From contig NZ_CP011005.1 of the NCBI RefSeq assembly GCF_000950575.1, forward strand, positions 1,116,001-1,180,000: a stretch of DNA of 64,000 nt, read 5' to 3'. The position numbers and the translations under genes were made by a program. Below the pieces are notes generated by a model, which did not search any database, was not told where the DNA came from, and was given only the letters and a program-made list of their open reading frames with translations. The DNA is from Psychromicrobium lacuslunae (GTDB lineage Bacteria > Actinomycetota > Actinomycetes > Actinomycetales > Micrococcaceae). Below are positions 25,646 through 33,527 of the stretch, piece by piece (the first letter of the stretch is position 1; each line of letters starts with the position of its first letter).

Positions 25646-26296
25646 ATGCGCCCTGATGAGTCCACCCCGTCCCGCACCACTCGAGGAAGTAAACGCGAGG
25701 AGATTGTGCGTGCAGCACTGAGGGTCTTTGGCCGCGATGGATACGCCGACGCGAGCGTGGACGAGATAGCCAAGGAAGCGGGGGTGGCCAAACCGACCAT
25801 CTATACTCACTTCGGAGACAAAGCGGGCTTATTCACCGAGGTCATCGCCGATGCTTCCCATCGATCAAACACTCGAGTGAATGATGTTATTGATTCAATT
25901 GATGTGCGCCCCAAGAACTTGAGCAGCGAGTTGGAGCGACTCGGAAACGCACTTGTCGGCTGCCTACTAGACGACGACGGGGTCGCGGTGATGCGGCTTC
26001 AACTCGCGGAACGGCACCGTTTTCCCGAACTGCTTGATGAGATCAGGAACAGTAACCGAGACCGGACCATCGATCGACTGGCCGGCAAGCTCGCGCAGAT
26101 GGCGGCTATTGGACTGCTTCGGCTAGCCGACCCTGATCGAGCCGCCCGCCATTTGATGGCCCTCGTCGGCGATGATCTGATCATTCGCAGCGGCTTCGGC
26201 TCCGTCCGCCTCGATCCCGAAACCGTGATAGCTCCAGTCCGGGCCGGCGTTGAAACCTTCCTCGAGGCCTTCGGTGCACCGACTGAACCCAGCTGA
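25646..26296 (+). CDS. TetR-family regulator of the adjacent exporter
   Basis: A 216-residue regulator. The HTH is REEIVRAALRVFGRDGYADA, then SVDEIAKEAGVAKPTIYTHF (residues 18-60); the C-terminal part matches the AefR/AcrR-like TetR_C domains. It is divergent from the DHA2 exporter with a 54-bp gap, the standard arrangement for drug-responsive autorepressors. No ribosome site precedes the ATG. Inducer unknown. Confidence 0.88.
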   Translation: MRPDESTPSRTTRGSKREEIVRAALRVFGRDGYADASVDEIAKEAGVAKPTIYTHFGDKAGLFTEVIADASHRSNTRVNDVIDSIDVRPKNLSSELERLGNALVGCLLDDDGVAVMRLQLAERHRFPELLDEIRNSNRDRTIDRLAGKLAQMAAIGLLRLADPDRAARHLMALVGDDLIIRSGFGSVRLDPETVIAPVRAGVETFLEAFGAPTEPS

Positions 26297-26457
26297 CTAC
26301 AGAATCCTGATATTTAGGTTTCCGGGGCGGAATCGATCCCGGATCTCCATCTTCGGACAACAGCACAACTGACCGTCTCGGGGGAGCGAGCAGTACGTGG
26401 TGTCACATGTTTACGGAGCTCATCGGCGAGAATATTGGTGTCATCTATGAGCGCCAT

Positions 26458-27240
26458 TTAAATGAGTTGACTTGCTCCGAGAACGCCGCCATTGGGGTCG
26501 GCGAAGATCACGTTACGAAACCCCGGAGCGTCCGAAGGGGGCATTAACAAGGACCCGCCGAGTTCCAGCACGCGAGCAGCGAAGTCATCCGCATCGGTGA
26601 TTTGGACGTTGACAGCCCAGTGCGCCGGAACGCCAGCTGCTGCCGGAGACTCAGTCGCCACAGCAATCACTTCATCGGTTGAGCCTAAATCAGCTAACTC
26701 ATCTTCGGCAGCCGCGAGGCGCAGCTGAGTGATCTCAGAATCAGGCTTTGCCTCGAAGCGCCAGCCAAAAACTGCGCCGTAGAAGGTAGCTGCCGCAGCT
26801 AAATTGGGGGAGTGCAGCGCGGTTTTCTGCCAGGTCCCTGACGCTTGGGAAAGCTCTGCCACGGTCGGACTGCTACCTTGCCGCACCCCGAACACCGCCC
26901 CGCTTGGGTCCGAAAGTAAGGCGCTGCGTTCATCTGATGGGCCTTTTAACGGGCCTACGATCAAACTACCGCCGACTTGCTGGGCCTTGGACACAACTTC
27001 GTCAAGGTCTGCAACCAAGACATAACTCACCCAGGCGCCGCGATCCAGCATCGCCGGGGCCTGAGCCATCCCAGCCACCCGACGACCATTGAGCCGAGCA
27101 ACGTGATACTCCCTTGACCCGCTGTCCTGGAAACTCCAGCCGAACAATTCACTATAGAAAGTCACGGCAGTATTGACGTCTGGCTGCAGAGACTCAACCC
27201 AGCATGGCGCACCGATTGGATACTTAGGTATTTCGATCAT
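26458..27240 (-). CDS. Tandem VOC-domain protein
   Basis: A 260-residue protein made of two vicinal-oxygen-chelate domains: IGAPCWVESLQPDVNTAVTF (from residue 8) and TALHSPNLAAAATFYGAVFG (from about 140). Each ends in a DPNG/DPSG-type turn (SDPSGAVFGV and ADPNGGVLGA). The form resembles actinobacterial glyoxalase-like proteins once called hydroxylases in antibiotic clusters; enzymatic activity is uncertain. It stands alone on the minus strand. Confidence 0.85.
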   Translation of the reverse strand: MIEIPKYPIGAPCWVESLQPDVNTAVTFYSELFGWSFQDSGSREYHVARLNGRRVAGMAQAPAMLDRGAWVSYVLVADLDEVVSKAQQVGGSLIVGPLKGPSDERSALLSDPSGAVFGVRQGSSPTVAELSQASGTWQKTALHSPNLAAAATFYGAVFGWRFEAKPDSEITQLRLAAAEDELADLGSTDEVIAVATESPAAAGVPAHWAVNVQITDADDFAARVLELGGSLLMPPSDAPGFRNVIFADPNGGVLGASQLI

Positions 27241-27324
27241 TGTTGCACTCCTTATTTCCTGCTCTCCTCAGTTTCCCGCGTCTTTTCCGCTGCCGCTATC
27301 CTGACGCCAGCGTCTGGTTAGTGT

Positions 27325-27969
27325 TTATTGCGGGAGTTCCTGCTGACTTGGCTTCGCGGATTCTAAAGTCGCACGCTCCTGCCTGCTGAGATAGGCATGC
27401 ACCTGGGCGGCAACCTCGGTAATCGATTGGGGCGGCAGATAGGCGTCAGCGCCGGCTTCAAGAAGGCGACCCACCGGGCCTGAATAATTCACACCCAGTT
27501 CTTCGTCGTCAATTTCGGTAATGATGACCCGCGCTTGCGGAAACTGTTGGCGAAGTATCCCGAGCAGCTGTGGACTAACCGGGTGAATTAATAGCACCTC
27601 TGAACTGGCGGGCGCTTTGCTGAGATCGAGCACAATATAGTTTTCGCCAAATTCGTCGGAAAGCCGACGCCGTGCAGCGGACGCGAGCGGAATGGCGGTG
27701 GCTATCACTTTCACGCCATCAGGAACTGGATCCTGTTCTGGTTCTTCAGCGCTGGAGTCGACGATTGTGCCCGCTAAGACCAACGAGCGGAACTCAAGCA
27801 CGCCGATCTCCTGCCCTGAATGCATCAGCTTGAGAGCAGCACCAATGATGGTCTCTTCGAGTTTTGCCCGTATCTCTGCTGGCAACTCGTCGAGATCCAG
27901 TTGCGGATCAACCCGCCGACTACTGCGCATACCCTCAGGCAGCCGTTCCGAGTTCGATTGAACCAGCAA
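27325..27969 (-). CDS. Hypothetical protein with a receiver-like C-terminal half
   Basis: A 214-residue soluble protein I do not recognise. Residues 1-75 are helical and acidic (LDELPAEIRAKLEETIIGAA, GVLEFRSLVLAGTIVD). From about 85 the pattern of strands and helices (VKVIATAIPLASAARRRLSD, VLLIHPVSPQLLGILRQQFP, VGRLLEAGADAYLPPQSITE) is like a degenerate response-regulator receiver, ending AAQVHAYLSRQ. The start is unclear: TTG at 27969 gives this length, while an ATG at 27930 would remove 13 residues. It is divergent from arr. Confidence 0.55.
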   Translation of the reverse strand: MLVQSNSERLPEGMRSSRRVDPQLDLDELPAEIRAKLEETIIGAALKLMHSGQEIGVLEFRSLVLAGTIVDSSAEEPEQDPVPDGVKVIATAIPLASAARRRLSDEFGENYIVLDLSKAPASSEVLLIHPVSPQLLGILRQQFPQARVIITEIDDEELGVNYSGPVGRLLEAGADAYLPPQSITEVAAQVHAYLSRQERATLESAKPSQQELPQ

Positions 27970-28079
27970 CTGGTGAGCTAATCGATTCCCAATCTCGTGT
28001 CATTAATTCAGCCTAGCTGGAAGCGCCCGATTGGCCCGGCAGGCTCTCGGCGAACGGCAAGACGTTATAGCCTGAGAAG

Positions 28080-28499
28080 ATGACTGAGATGCTCGAGAGT
28101 GGTCCGTTTTTTCATGGCACTACCGCGGTTCTAAGCCCAGGCGATTTGCTTATCGCCGGGTTTCAGTCGAACTACCGACCCGAGGTAGTGATGAACCATG
28201 TCTACTTCACGGCCTTACGTGATGGCGCAGGTCTCGCCGCCGAGCTTGCGGTAGAGCTGAAGGGCGGGGGAGAGCCCCACGTTTATCAGGTCGAACCCAT
28301 AGGCGCCTTTGAGGATGATCCAAACGTCACGGATAAGAAGTTCCCCGGGAATCCGACCCGCTCCTTTCGCAGCGCCGAGCCGTTGCGAATTATTCGCGAG
28401 ATCAACGATTGGACCAGGCTCACCCCTGAGGCATTGCAGTTGTGGCGCGAGCGGTTGATCTCCAAGACGCCTGAAGAACGTGGCGAAATCCTCAACTGA
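28080..28499 (+). CDS. arr: NAD+:rifampin ADP-ribosyltransferase (Arr)
   Basis: A 139-residue enzyme that inactivates rifamycins by ADP-ribosylation. It matches Arr along its whole length: GPFFHGTTAVLSPGDLL with the NAD-binding His12, GFQSNYRPEVVMNHVYFTAL, the HVYQVEPIGAFEDDPNVTDK segment, and the catalytic-site DW in IREINDWTRL. Length is typical of chromosomal Arr of soil actinobacteria. It has no mobile-element neighbours, so it looks like an intrinsic gene. Confidence 0.93.
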   Translation: MTEMLESGPFFHGTTAVLSPGDLLIAGFQSNYRPEVVMNHVYFTALRDGAGLAAELAVELKGGGEPHVYQVEPIGAFEDDPNVTDKKFPGNPTRSFRSAEPLRIIREINDWTRLTPEALQLWRERLISKTPEERGEILN

Positions 28500-28531
28500 G
28501 CTGTGCCGAGAGCGCCGCTAGTCTCTCCCGA

Positions 28532-29101
28532 TCACGGGGTGTGGGTAACGGGTTCCGTCGCGATCCGTGTCTTGGCTAGGCCACCGCGCGCAGGCTTGTC
28601 CGGCTCGTTCAGCTTTGTGATGTGCGACAGCCGAGCAAAGACCAAAATCAGCAAGGGGATGGCGACATCGTAGATGAGCACTGCGCCAACATTACCGGGC
28701 GCGGTATCACCGTTGGCGAGCCATTGATTGAGATGGCCCAGCGTCGCACCCCAAAGGAACATACCGGAGCCGATCCCGATCGTCACCCGCTCCCGGTATG
28801 AGGCCTTGAGTGCTCTGAACCCGGTGACCGCTATGCCTAAGTTGGCAAAGGCAATCTCGGTGGCAAAGGGGGAGAGCGTGAATCCGATCATCTCCGACAT
28901 GAAATCCGGGATGAACAGGAAAGACAATGTCATCCACAATCCGCCGCCGCCCAAAGCGACGATAGCCCACCAGCGAAACCAGATCTCGGCGGAGGAGAGT
29001 TTCAGGCTCTTTCGACGGGCATGAAAAGTCGCGCCAATCACGGCGATCAGCGGGAAGAGTAGGGGAGTAGCGGCTCTGAGGAGGTAAGTAGTAGTCACCA
29101 T
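28532..29101 (-). CDS. Polytopic membrane protein of unknown function
   Basis: A 189-residue protein with about five hydrophobic helices (LRAATPLLFPLIAVIGATF; WWAIVALGGGGLWMTLSFLF; FANLGIAVTGF; IGIGSGMFLWGATLGHLNQW; VLIYDVAIPLLILVFARL). The layout brings to mind DUF6790 proteins, but I hold that loosely. It is divergent from a MarR gene 56 bp away, with a palindrome between them, so it is probably that regulator's target. Transport or sensing role unknown. Confidence 0.65.
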   Translation of the reverse strand: MVTTTYLLRAATPLLFPLIAVIGATFHARRKSLKLSSAEIWFRWWAIVALGGGGLWMTLSFLFIPDFMSEMIGFTLSPFATEIAFANLGIAVTGFRALKASYRERVTIGIGSGMFLWGATLGHLNQWLANGDTAPGNVGAVLIYDVAIPLLILVFARLSHITKLNEPDKPARGGLAKTRIATEPVTHTP

Positions 29102-29111
29102 AAGATCTATG

Positions 29112-29151
29112 TTGCATGGTTAATATTGTTTATGCAAGATTAAGCTATGAT
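29112..29151. promoter_or_regulatory. MarR operator and -10 in divergent promoter
   Basis: TTGCAT (29112-29117) and ATGCAA (29132-29137) form an inverted repeat around an AT-rich core. TATGAT (29146-29151) ends 6 nt before the ATG at 29158, fitting a leaderless start. Confidence 0.6.
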
Positions 29152-29157
29152 CGATGT

Positions 29158-29580
29158 ATGGATGACGGACTTGCCGATTTATTACACCGAGTGGTTGCCC
29201 TCCTTGGCGAACAGGCTCGCGCCCGGATGCAGGCTTCCGGCTCGCTAACTTACAGTCAACTCAGACTGCTCGGCACTCTAGAAGATCAGCTGCCAATGAC
29301 CCAGCACCGGCTGGCCGAATCGCTGGCGATGTCAGATCCTGCGATTAGCCGAGCATTACAACCCTTGGCCGCCGATGGATTAGTGGCAATTGAGGCCGAT
29401 CCGGAGCACGGCCGCCGAAAGCTCGTCGGGCTGACCGAGAGGGGGTCTCAGCGCTTCCACCAGGCGGGACGACCGATGATCGAAGAGCTCAAGCAAGCGC
29501 TGACTAACAGCGGCTTTCCTTATGAACGCTACCTGGCGGATACTCAACGACTGGCTGAGCTCTTGGACCCCAAGAGCTAA
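29158..29580 (+). CDS. MarR-family regulator
   Basis: A 140-residue winged-helix regulator from the ATG at 29158 (MDDGLADLL). An upstream in-frame start would put the N-terminus inside the operator, so I reject it. The winged helix is clear: MTQHRLAESLAMSDPAISRA (recognition helix) and LVAIEADPEHGRRKLVGLTE (wing with the conserved D-x-R-RR-type pattern). It should repress itself and the divergent membrane protein gene. Confidence 0.88.
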   Translation: MDDGLADLLHRVVALLGEQARARMQASGSLTYSQLRLLGTLEDQLPMTQHRLAESLAMSDPAISRALQPLAADGLVAIEADPEHGRRKLVGLTERGSQRFHQAGRPMIEELKQALTNSGFPYERYLADTQRLAELLDPKS

Positions 29581-29600
29581 ATCAGCACTTGTCGCTTTGA

Positions 29601-30041
29601 TCAGCCCTGTAAGCTCTGCGCCAGACCGATGAGAATGCCTTCCGGGCCGCGGATGTAGCAGAGGCGATAGATGTTCTCGTATTGCACTACTTCTTCACTC
29701 ACTAGCTCTGCGCCGTAGGGTGATAGTCGGTCAAGCGTGCCGTCGAGATCCTCAACTTCGAACATCACCCGGAGATATCCGAGCGCGTTCACCGGGCTCC
29801 TTCTATTGTCTGCGACGACGGCTGGCTCCAGGAAGTGGGACAGTTCGAGCCGACCATGTCCGTCAGGGGTCTTCATCATGGCAACCTCGACGCGTTGATT
29901 ACCGAGCCCGGTCACCCGCCCCGCCCATTCACCCTCTGCCATCGCGCGTCCTTCAAGTTCGAGACCAAGTTCAGTAAAAAACTCAATCACCGTGCTGAGG
30001 TCCTCAACGACAATGCCAATATTGTCCATCCTGATATTCAT
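29601..30041 (-). CDS. VOC-family protein
   Basis: A 146-residue glyoxalase-fold protein: MDNIGIVVEDLSTVIEFFTE at the N-terminus, ELSHFLEP mid-domain and GPEGILIGLAQSL at the end, with metal-ligand candidates His and Glu. It lies 4 nt after the SRPBCC gene in the same direction, making a probable ArsR-SRPBCC-VOC operon. Substrate unknown. Confidence 0.85.
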   Translation of the reverse strand: MNIRMDNIGIVVEDLSTVIEFFTELGLELEGRAMAEGEWAGRVTGLGNQRVEVAMMKTPDGHGRLELSHFLEPAVVADNRRSPVNALGYLRVMFEVEDLDGTLDRLSPYGAELVSEEVVQYENIYRLCYIRGPEGILIGLAQSLQG

Positions 30042-30045
30042 GAGG

Positions 30046-30510
30046 CTATCCTCTCAGCTCGCCCGAAAGGTGGCGCTCAATATTTGTCAGAGTGGAGGTC
30101 CAGCCGTCGTACACGAAACCGTCACCCGGCTTGCCGTCGTAACCGCGCAAATGGAAGACAAGCTCAGTACGTTCACCCTGGGGGATAAAGCTAAGAGTGA
30201 TCACTGGGGTACCCTCGACGGGGGCGTCCGGCGCACCCCAAGTAAAGACGAGTCGATCGAATGGAGTGACTTCGAGATACTCGCCGCCGGTCGGGAATTG
30301 CTCGCCAGTCTCCGCGTTTTTCATCGTGTATCGGTAGCGACCAGAAACTCGGACGTCGAAGGAGACGGTATCGGCGGTCACGCCCAGTGGACGCAGCCAC
30401 TCAGTCACCTCTTGCTCGTCCGTCCAGGCTTTCCAGAGCAGCTCGCGGGGCACTTCAAAGGTCCGCGTGATCGTAAACTGGCGCTTTTCTGAGAGTGACT
30501 CATCATTCAT
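30046..30510 (-). CDS. SRPBCC (AHSA1/START-like) protein
   Basis: A 154-residue hydrophobic-ligand-binding fold. Motifs: FTITRTFEVPRELLWKAWTD near the N-terminus, EWLRPLGVTADTVSFDVRVS, GGEYLEVTPFDRLVFTWGAP and the C-terminal helix DGWTSTLTNIERHL. ATG at 30510 lies 2 nt after the ArsR stop; a GTG overlapping that stop is the alternative. Such proteins are typically encoded with ArsR regulators as here. Ligand unknown. Confidence 0.85.
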   Translation of the reverse strand: MNDESLSEKRQFTITRTFEVPRELLWKAWTDEQEVTEWLRPLGVTADTVSFDVRVSGRYRYTMKNAETGEQFPTGGEYLEVTPFDRLVFTWGAPDAPVEGTPVITLSFIPQGERTELVFHLRGYDGKPGDGFVYDGWTSTLTNIERHLSGELRG

Positions 30511-30512
30511 CT

Positions 30513-30866
30513 TCACGTTCCTACTTCCTTGTTTTGGGATGCTTTTTTCATGGATTCGAGATGCGTCTCCAGTAAGTCGAGACGATGATTCCAATCCCGG
30601 CGATGCTTTTCGACCCACACCGACGCCTGGTCAAGGGGCTCCGTCAGCATGGAGATCGTGCGCCACTGTGCGTGGGCGGTCCGTTTCACCAGACCGGCAC
30701 GTTCTAGCACCTTGAGGTGTTGAGAAATTGCTGGGGCGCTCATCTTGAATGGCTCCGCGACCTCGCTCACTGTCGCGGAGCCCTGTGCGAGCCTGCTCAA
30801 GATCTCGCGGCGAGTCGGATCCGCTAGGGCGGCGAACACCATGCTGAGAGAGTCTGTCGCGGGCAC
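30513..30866 (-). CDS. ArsR-family regulator (SRPBCC-linked)
   Basis: A 117-residue winged-helix regulator: MVFAALADPTRREILSRLAQ, then MSAPAISQHLKVLERAGLVK and a C-terminal helix with W-rich DWNHRLDLLETHL. GTG at 30866 is the start, with AAGGAG upstream. A 24-bp palindrome ends 12 nt upstream, so autoregulation is likely. It heads a three-gene operon with the SRPBCC and VOC genes. Confidence 0.9.
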   Translation of the reverse strand: MPATDSLSMVFAALADPTRREILSRLAQGSATVSEVAEPFKMSAPAISQHLKVLERAGLVKRTAHAQWRTISMLTEPLDQASVWVEKHRRDWNHRLDLLETHLESMKKASQNKEVGT

Positions 30867-30878
30867 TTCATCAACTCC

Positions 30879-30902
30879 TTAATTAAGTGATCACCTAATT
30901 AA
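30879..30902 (-). promoter_or_regulatory. 24-bp ArsR operator palindrome
   Basis: TTAATTAAGTGA (30879-30890) faces TCACCTAATTAA (30891-30902), inverted repeats with one mismatch and no spacer, immediately upstream of the ArsR ribosome site. Confidence 0.75.
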
Positions 30903-31034
30903 ACTCTCTCCGTGATGCAGTGTCAACGGTGCCCGGGCAGCCAATAACCCAATCAGCAATCGCACAAGAAGCTCATCTCCAAGGTTTTGGCGCTTTGGCT
31001 TGCCCTGCTTCTTACCGGAAAGAGGAAGGGGCTA

Positions 31035-32069
31035 TCACCTGGCAGTAGCTTGGTGGTACAAGATACTCTCTGCGCAATCCAGCACGGACTCCGTAATGGG
31101 TCTCGGCTTCCAGCCCAGAGTCTGCTCGGCTTTTGCCCCTGATGATGGGAAGTCATGCCCCAGCTGAAAGCGGATGGCGCGGAGTTGAGGCACAAAGAAG
31201 CTCAACGCACGCGCAATGAAGAGCGGCATCTCACGGCTCGGAACCTTTGCAGCAGCTTCGCCGAGATGCTCACGGAGCAGCTGAGCGATTTCCACAACAC
31301 GAAGACTGCCGCCCGAGGTCGCGAGGAATCGCTCGCCAGCCGCCGCCGGATCGGTCATCGCCAGCAAATGCAATTCGGCGACGTCGCGAACGTCTACCCA
31401 GCCGGTGCCGAAGGGCGGACAGATCGGCAACTCGCCGGTGAGCAAGGCGCGAATCGTCCGTAAAGAGGGTGGGTTGTCATCGCCGAGCATCGGCCCGATA
31501 ACTCCGGTCGGATTGATGGCCGAAAGCTCCAGGCCGCCGCCCTCTTTGTCGATGAAGTCCCAGGCTGCGCGCTCGGCGAGGGTCTTAGATTTTTGGTACG
31601 GGGCAATACTGGCCTCGACATTAGTCCAGTCCTTCTCGGTAAAGGGTGCTAATTTATCTTCTTTCGGGTGACCATAGACAACTGCACCTGATGCGCTTGT
31701 CAATACCACCCGTTTCACTGCGGCATCTCTCGAAACCCTGAGAACGCGGAGAACCCCCTCGCGAGCCGTTGAAATCATCTCGTCTTCGTTGACCTCTGCA
31801 CCGTTTCGTAGCGTCGGGGAGGCGACATGCAAGACGAAATCAATGTGGTTCATCGCCTCCGCCCATCCAGTATCGCTCTTGAGATCTGCCTGGACGATCT
31901 CCAGGCGAGCATCATCGAATTCAGTGGCGCTATGCAGCTGCGCGCGAAGTGCATCACCTTTGTGAGTATCGCGAACCGTGGTGCGGACGCCATGGCCTGC
32001 TTCGAGAGCGGCGAGGATACACCAACCTCCGATGTAGCCGGAACCACCAGTGACAAGTACCTGCGACAT
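31035..32069 (-). CDS. NAD(P)-dependent epimerase/dehydratase (extended SDR)
   Basis: A 344-residue Rossmann-fold reductase. The nucleotide motif is VLVTGGSGYIGG (residues 4-15), the active site Tyr-Lys appears in APYQKSKTLAERAAW (about residue 160), and NPTGVIGPMLGDDNP follows, as in dihydroflavonol-reductase-like proteins. ATG at 32069 (MSQVLVTGG) is preferred, with an ATG 15 nt upstream as alternative. Likely reduces an aldehyde or ketone. It is controlled from the divergent promoter shared with a TetR gene carrying twin operators. Confidence 0.85.
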   Translation of the reverse strand: MSQVLVTGGSGYIGGWCILAALEAGHGVRTTVRDTHKGDALRAQLHSATEFDDARLEIVQADLKSDTGWAEAMNHIDFVLHVASPTLRNGAEVNEDEMISTAREGVLRVLRVSRDAAVKRVVLTSASGAVVYGHPKEDKLAPFTEKDWTNVEASIAPYQKSKTLAERAAWDFIDKEGGGLELSAINPTGVIGPMLGDDNPPSLRTIRALLTGELPICPPFGTGWVDVRDVAELHLLAMTDPAAAGERFLATSGGSLRVVEIAQLLREHLGEAAAKVPSREMPLFIARALSFFVPQLRAIRFQLGHDFPSSGAKAEQTLGWKPRPITESVLDCAESILYHQATAR

Positions 32070-32123
32070 AGCTTCATTCCTCATCTTGACTCGTTGCCTT
32101 AAAACGCCTTGAATAGGTCGTAT

Positions 32124-32171
32124 CGGAGATCTCTCCGTTTGATATTGACGAGCGTAACGGAGAACTCTCCG
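32124..32171. promoter_or_regulatory. Twin TetR operators CGGAGA-NN-TCTCCG
   Basis: The perfect 14-bp dyad CGGAGATCTCTCCG (32124-32137) is repeated as CGGAGAACTCTCCG (32158-32171), 34 bp centre to centre. The pair lies between the epimerase and TetR genes; the second copy is just upstream of the TetR ribosome site. Confidence 0.88.
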
Positions 32172-32191
32172 ATTAGCAAGGAGTGAGTGAG

Positions 32192-32752
32192 ATGGCAAAC
32201 TCTCGGCCGGCCGAGGTGCAGCGGGCGGACGCCCTAAGAAATCGCGCCCATATCCTTGAGGTTGCTTACCAAGCTCTTACCGAGAACCCGAATGCATCGC
32301 TCAACTCCATCGCCAAGCGGGCGAGCATTGGACCAGGGACGCTTTACCGGCATTTCCCGAATAGAGAAGCGTTGCTGTTGGCCGTCAATAGCTCGGAGAT
32401 AGACAGCTTGGCTGAGAAGGTGGAGCGGTCGCTGGAGGAACAGGAGCCGTTAGATGCTTTCCGGGAATGGGCGCGCAGGAGCGCGGCGCTGATCCGGGTT
32501 AAGCATGGACTGGGGGAGGCGCTCTCGGCGGCCGCTCATCAATCAATGACCGAGACTTCCTATGGTCCAGTAATCTCCGCGATTAACCGGCTACTCACGG
32601 CGGCGGCCGAGAACGGGGATCTCCGCCCAGGCGCAGATCCATCCGATGTGCTGTTGCTGCTCGGTGCACTCTGGCGGGTACCCGCCGGAGACGCCGGCTT
32701 GAGGCAAGCTGATCGCATCCTTGAACTGATCATCGACGCTTTGCGCCCATAG
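32192..32752 (+). CDS. TetR-family regulator
   Basis: A 186-residue regulator. The ATG at 32192 is 8 nt after AAGGAG; a GTG at 32183 overlaps that site and is unlikely. HTH: ILEVAYQALTENPNASLNSI, then AKRASIGPGTLYRHFPNREA. C-terminal SbtR-like helical domain. Divergent from the epimerase gene and flanked by two matching dyads, so it is the predicted repressor of both. Confidence 0.9.
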   Translation: MANSRPAEVQRADALRNRAHILEVAYQALTENPNASLNSIAKRASIGPGTLYRHFPNREALLLAVNSSEIDSLAEKVERSLEEQEPLDAFREWARRSAALIRVKHGLGEALSAAAHQSMTETSYGPVISAINRLLTAAAENGDLRPGADPSDVLLLLGALWRVPAGDAGLRQADRILELIIDALRP

Positions 32753-32811
32753 CCGATTGGATGAGAAGATTCGACGCCGCACAGCTGTCGGCGCCCGGGT
32801 TCCTATCTTAA

Positions 32812-33423
32812 CTAGGCGCGAACTCTGAAGCGTAAGTGCAGCACTCGTTCGCCTTGGATAACCACATGTGGATCTTCGAGCAGTTTTTGGTTGTCAATGC
32901 CACCGAAGAACCGTTTACCCTTGCCGAAGACCACCGGGACGAGATCCATCGCGACCTCGTCGACAAGTCCGGCAGCGAGAACCTGGGAACCTACGTCTCC
33001 GGCATTCACCGCAACAACTCGCTCGCCAGCCAACTCCTTGGCCTTGGCAATGGCAGCATCAATGTTGTCGATGAAGTGGAACGATGCCTCCGGATGCCAG
33101 CCCTCAGGTTTGGGCCGGTGAGAGACGACAACCACGTGATCCCCAGCGGGCGGGTGCCCTTCCCAACCGTTCATCATGTCGAACAGGTGCCGACCCATCA
33201 CAATGGTGCCGATGCTATCCCACATGGAGCGGACATAATCGGCCGAGACCCGCGAAACCCGAAACGGGCTGCCGGTGCTGGAATGGTCGTACTCCTCGTC
33301 GTCAATCGGAGTGATCGGGGTGTCGCCACTGAAGTACCAGTCGTGAAGTGAGCCGACGTTGTCACTTTCGTCAGCGATGAATCCATCTAATGAAACAACG
33401 TCGTGCATAATGACCGTTCCCAT
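32812..33423 (-). CDS. Dihydrofolate-reductase-like (RibD C-terminal) reductase
   Basis: A 203-residue protein of the RibD_C/DHFR superfamily: MHDVVSLDGFIADESDNVGS near the N-terminus, GTIVMGRHLFDMMNGW (about residue 75), VVVVSHRPKP, and a C-terminal LHLRFRV strand. ATG at 33423 is chosen because GGAG lies 7 nt upstream. Probably an NADPH-dependent reductase of unknown substrate, not true DHFR. It is divergent from an HxlR regulator. Confidence 0.85.
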   Translation of the reverse strand: MGTVIMHDVVSLDGFIADESDNVGSLHDWYFSGDTPITPIDDEEYDHSSTGSPFRVSRVSADYVRSMWDSIGTIVMGRHLFDMMNGWEGHPPAGDHVVVVSHRPKPEGWHPEASFHFIDNIDAAIAKAKELAGERVVAVNAGDVGSQVLAAGLVDEVAMDLVPVVFGKGKRFFGGIDNQKLLEDPHVVIQGERVLHLRFRVRA

Positions 33424-33491
33424 GATTTTCTCCTTCATCGTTTCCTCAGACAAGGGTAAAGATGGAGCCTTGATGCATAAACTAAAGCATG

Positions 33492-33520
33492 CTTCATTTT
33501 ATGAAGTCAAGTGCTAAGCT
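33492..33520. promoter_or_regulatory. HxlR operator and -10
   Basis: CTTCAT (33492-33497) and ATGAAG (33501-33506) form an inverted repeat with a TTT spacer. TAAGCT (33515-33520) ends 7 nt before the ATG at 33528. Confidence 0.6.
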
Positions 33521-33527
33521 TGATTTC

